64,000 bases of DNA, taken from Bradyrhizobium tropiciagri. GTDB taxonomy: Bacteria > Pseudomonadota > Alphaproteobacteria > Rhizobiales > Xanthobacteraceae. Below are positions 62,881 to 64,000 of the stretch, piece after piece. The notes under the pieces are model-generated. The model did not search any database, was not told the origin of the DNA, and saw only the letters and a program-made list of their open reading frames with translations. The first letter of the stretch is position 1. Each line of letters opens with the position of its first letter. The position numbers and the translations under genes are program-made. Where the stretch lies: assembly GCF_001189845.1 (NCBI RefSeq), contig NZ_LFLZ01000018.1, positions 1-64,000 of the forward strand, written 5' to 3'.

Positions 62881-64000
62881 GCGAAGCTCTTGATGGTCTG
62901 GATCACGCCGTCGAGCTCCTTGCCCGCGCTGTCCTTCAGCGCGGCTTCGCGCAGCCGGCGCGCCCAGTCGGCGGCATCGTCGCGCGGTGCGACCAGCTTG
63001 ATCGCGGCCAGCGTCTTGTCGAATTTCGACAGGCCGCGGCTATGGGTGTCGGAATAGCCTTTGACCAGGCGCCGGCATTGCAGGATCTCGACGCCCAACT
63101 GATAGTTCGTTCGGACCGCCTCTGTCGCGGCCTTGAGCCATTCGTCCCGGTGCGCCGTCTCGATGGCGTGGCGCAGCGAGCGGCGGCGCATGCCGCGCAG
63201 TCCGCCGACGACATAGAGCGCGACGAACCAGGGCAGCGAGTAGGTCTTGACCCGTCGTCCCTTGTTGACGCGGCGGTCGAGCCAGCCGAGCAGGCGCGGC
63301 TTTCCGCCAAGCCAGCGGGCAAATTTCGCCGGCAGCATGCCCATGACCTCCTCCATCCGGGGATGCATGAATTCGGTGGTCTGCAGCACCTGGCCGTCGG
63401 ACAGTTCGAGCTCACCCTCGATCCGCGCGCGACGGGCCGATCGGGTCTTGAGGTCGGCAACGCGGATGACGTCGTCATAGGTCATGGCGTTGGCGAGATA
63501 TTTTGCCGCGGCCTGGGTGAAGGCAAAATTTCGCTCGGCGCCGCCGGAGTTTTGATCGGCGGCGTGGAGCCTGCCGAGGATGTCGAGATATTCGCCGCCA
63601 TAGGCGACGTCCTGGAAATCGACCACCTTCTTCAGCCCGGCGCGGCCGATGGCGTGTGCGACCTCCGGCAATTCGTGCGTCAGCCGGGCGGCGAGGCCGG
63701 CAAGACGGGGGTCCAAAACAGCCGGAGCGGAGGGCGTCTTGGCAGTCTCCGATTGCGCGGGTGCCGCTACCTCCGGAGACTTCGACTGCACGCGGTCAAA
63801 CGCAGCCTCGAACGCCCGGACGCTGGCCTGTGCGCCTTTCTCGCCGGCGCGGATCACGTCGAGATAGCTGTCGCGGCTGAAGCTCAGTACGCCGGCACCT
63901 GCGAGCGCGCCGAACATCGCAGCCGAGATGACGCTGCCGTTTGCGATCGCGAGCGCATTCATGTCGAAGATGATCTCGGTCTTGGCGGCAATTCCGATGG
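62877..64000 (-). CDS. Indolepyruvate oxidoreductase-type subunit, C-terminal part (5' end outside window)
   Basis: The frame is open to the window edge (IGIAAKTEIIFDMNALAIAN), so ATG 63962 is internal. AIANGSVISAAMFGALAGAG followed by LSFSRDSYLDVIRAG is the end of the gamma-type domain of 2-oxoacid:ferredoxin oxidoreductases. The rest (EVAHAIGRAGLKKVVDFQDV, AAKYLANAMTYDDVIRVADL) is the DUF6537-like extension of the IorB-like proteins of this order. With an IorA partner it would convert an arylpyruvate or aryl-glyoxylate to an acyl-CoA. It leads the minus-strand operon with two MarR genes. Confidence 0.82.
   Translation of the reverse strand, partial: IGIAAKTEIIFDMNALAIANGSVISAAMFGALAGAGVLSFSRDSYLDVIRAGEKGAQASVRAFEAAFDRVQSKSPEVAAPAQSETAKTPSAPAVLDPRLAGLAARLTHELPEVAHAIGRAGLKKVVDFQDVAYGGEYLDILGRLHAADQNSGGAERNFAFTQAAAKYLANAMTYDDVIRVADLKTRSARRARIEGELELSDGQVLQTTEFMHPRMEEVMGMLPAKFARWLGGKPRLLGWLDRRVNKGRRVKTYSLPWFVALYVVGGLRGMRRRSLRHAIETAHRDEWLKAATEAVRTNYQLGVEILQCRRLVKGYSDTHSRGLSKFDKTLAAIKLVAPRDDAADWARRLREAALKDSAGKELDGVIQTIKSFA

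Noticed and set aside
1..64000. tRNA, rRNA or CRISPR arrays
   Set aside because: No cloverleaf with T-loop GGTTCGAAT-type signature, no rRNA blocks and no regularly spaced direct repeats beyond those listed.

Overview
The window looks like chromosomal DNA of a Bradyrhizobium-type alphaproteobacterium (Rhizobiales/Nitrobacteraceae). Pointers are the high G+C content with lower-G+C polysaccharide genes, frequent GTG/TTG starts, an IS66 element of rhizobial type, dispersed REP-like palindromes, and several very small proteins of a style common in Bradyrhizobium. No tRNA, rRNA or CRISPR array was seen.

Region 1 (1-30.8 kb) is a large exopolysaccharide/capsule locus. It encodes an outer-membrane export protein with a long coiled coil (880-2262), a Wzz-type chain-length protein without kinase domain (3001-4104), an O-antigen-ligase/Wzy-type membrane protein (4286-5626), a Wzx-type flippase split into two reading frames (8624-10077), five GT4-type glycosyltransferases, an ExoY/WcaJ-type priming sugar transferase (22746-23468), two methyltransferases, two polysaccharide-deacetylase-like proteins (one frameshifted), a nucleotide-sugar dehydrogenase, and an oxidoreductase/aminotransferase/acetyltransferase trio resembling the WlbA/WlbC/WlbB (WbpB/E/D) route to 3-acylamino sugars. 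An AsnB-type amidotransferase closes the block.

Region 2 (31-48.3 kb) is the most unusual part. Two long proteins that share a heparin-lyase-like jelly-roll domain and a common C-terminal tail (31703-33511 and 47012-48235), neither with a signal peptide, flank a type I secretion pair: an ABC exporter with two degenerate C39-like domains (34008-36770) and an HlyD-type adaptor (36757-38181). A third copy of the lyase domain (14483-15391) has a Sec-type signal peptide instead. The upstream regions of both tail-bearing lyases and of the ABC gene share a T-tract/GCCAT/TTAAC motif. The two lyase leaders are near-identical over about 200 bp and hold a 20-bp direct repeat with 33-bp period. I read this as a co-regulated secretion module for exopolysaccharide-modifying enzymes. 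A second AsnB homologue, a CelD/BcsL-like acetyltransferase and a run of very small genes lie between.

Region 3 (48.5-51.6 kb) is an IS66-family element (tnpA, tnpB, frameshifted tnpC) that appears to carry a passenger ORF. Region 4 (52-56.5 kb) holds galE, two divergent LuxR-type regulators (one lacking the phospho-acceptor Asp), an acyl-CoA dehydrogenase remnant and a small hypothetical gene.

Region 5 (56.7-64 kb) has higher G+C and is metabolic: a PDR/VanB-type reductase (frameshifted), Rieske dioxygenase alpha and beta subunits, an AMP-forming acyl-CoA ligase and an SDR on the + strand. Converging on these is an overlapping operon with an indolepyruvate-oxidoreductase-type subunit (running off the window) and two MarR regulators. 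The gene set is reminiscent of auxin (indole-3-acetate) or related aromatic-acid catabolism. That assignment is inference.
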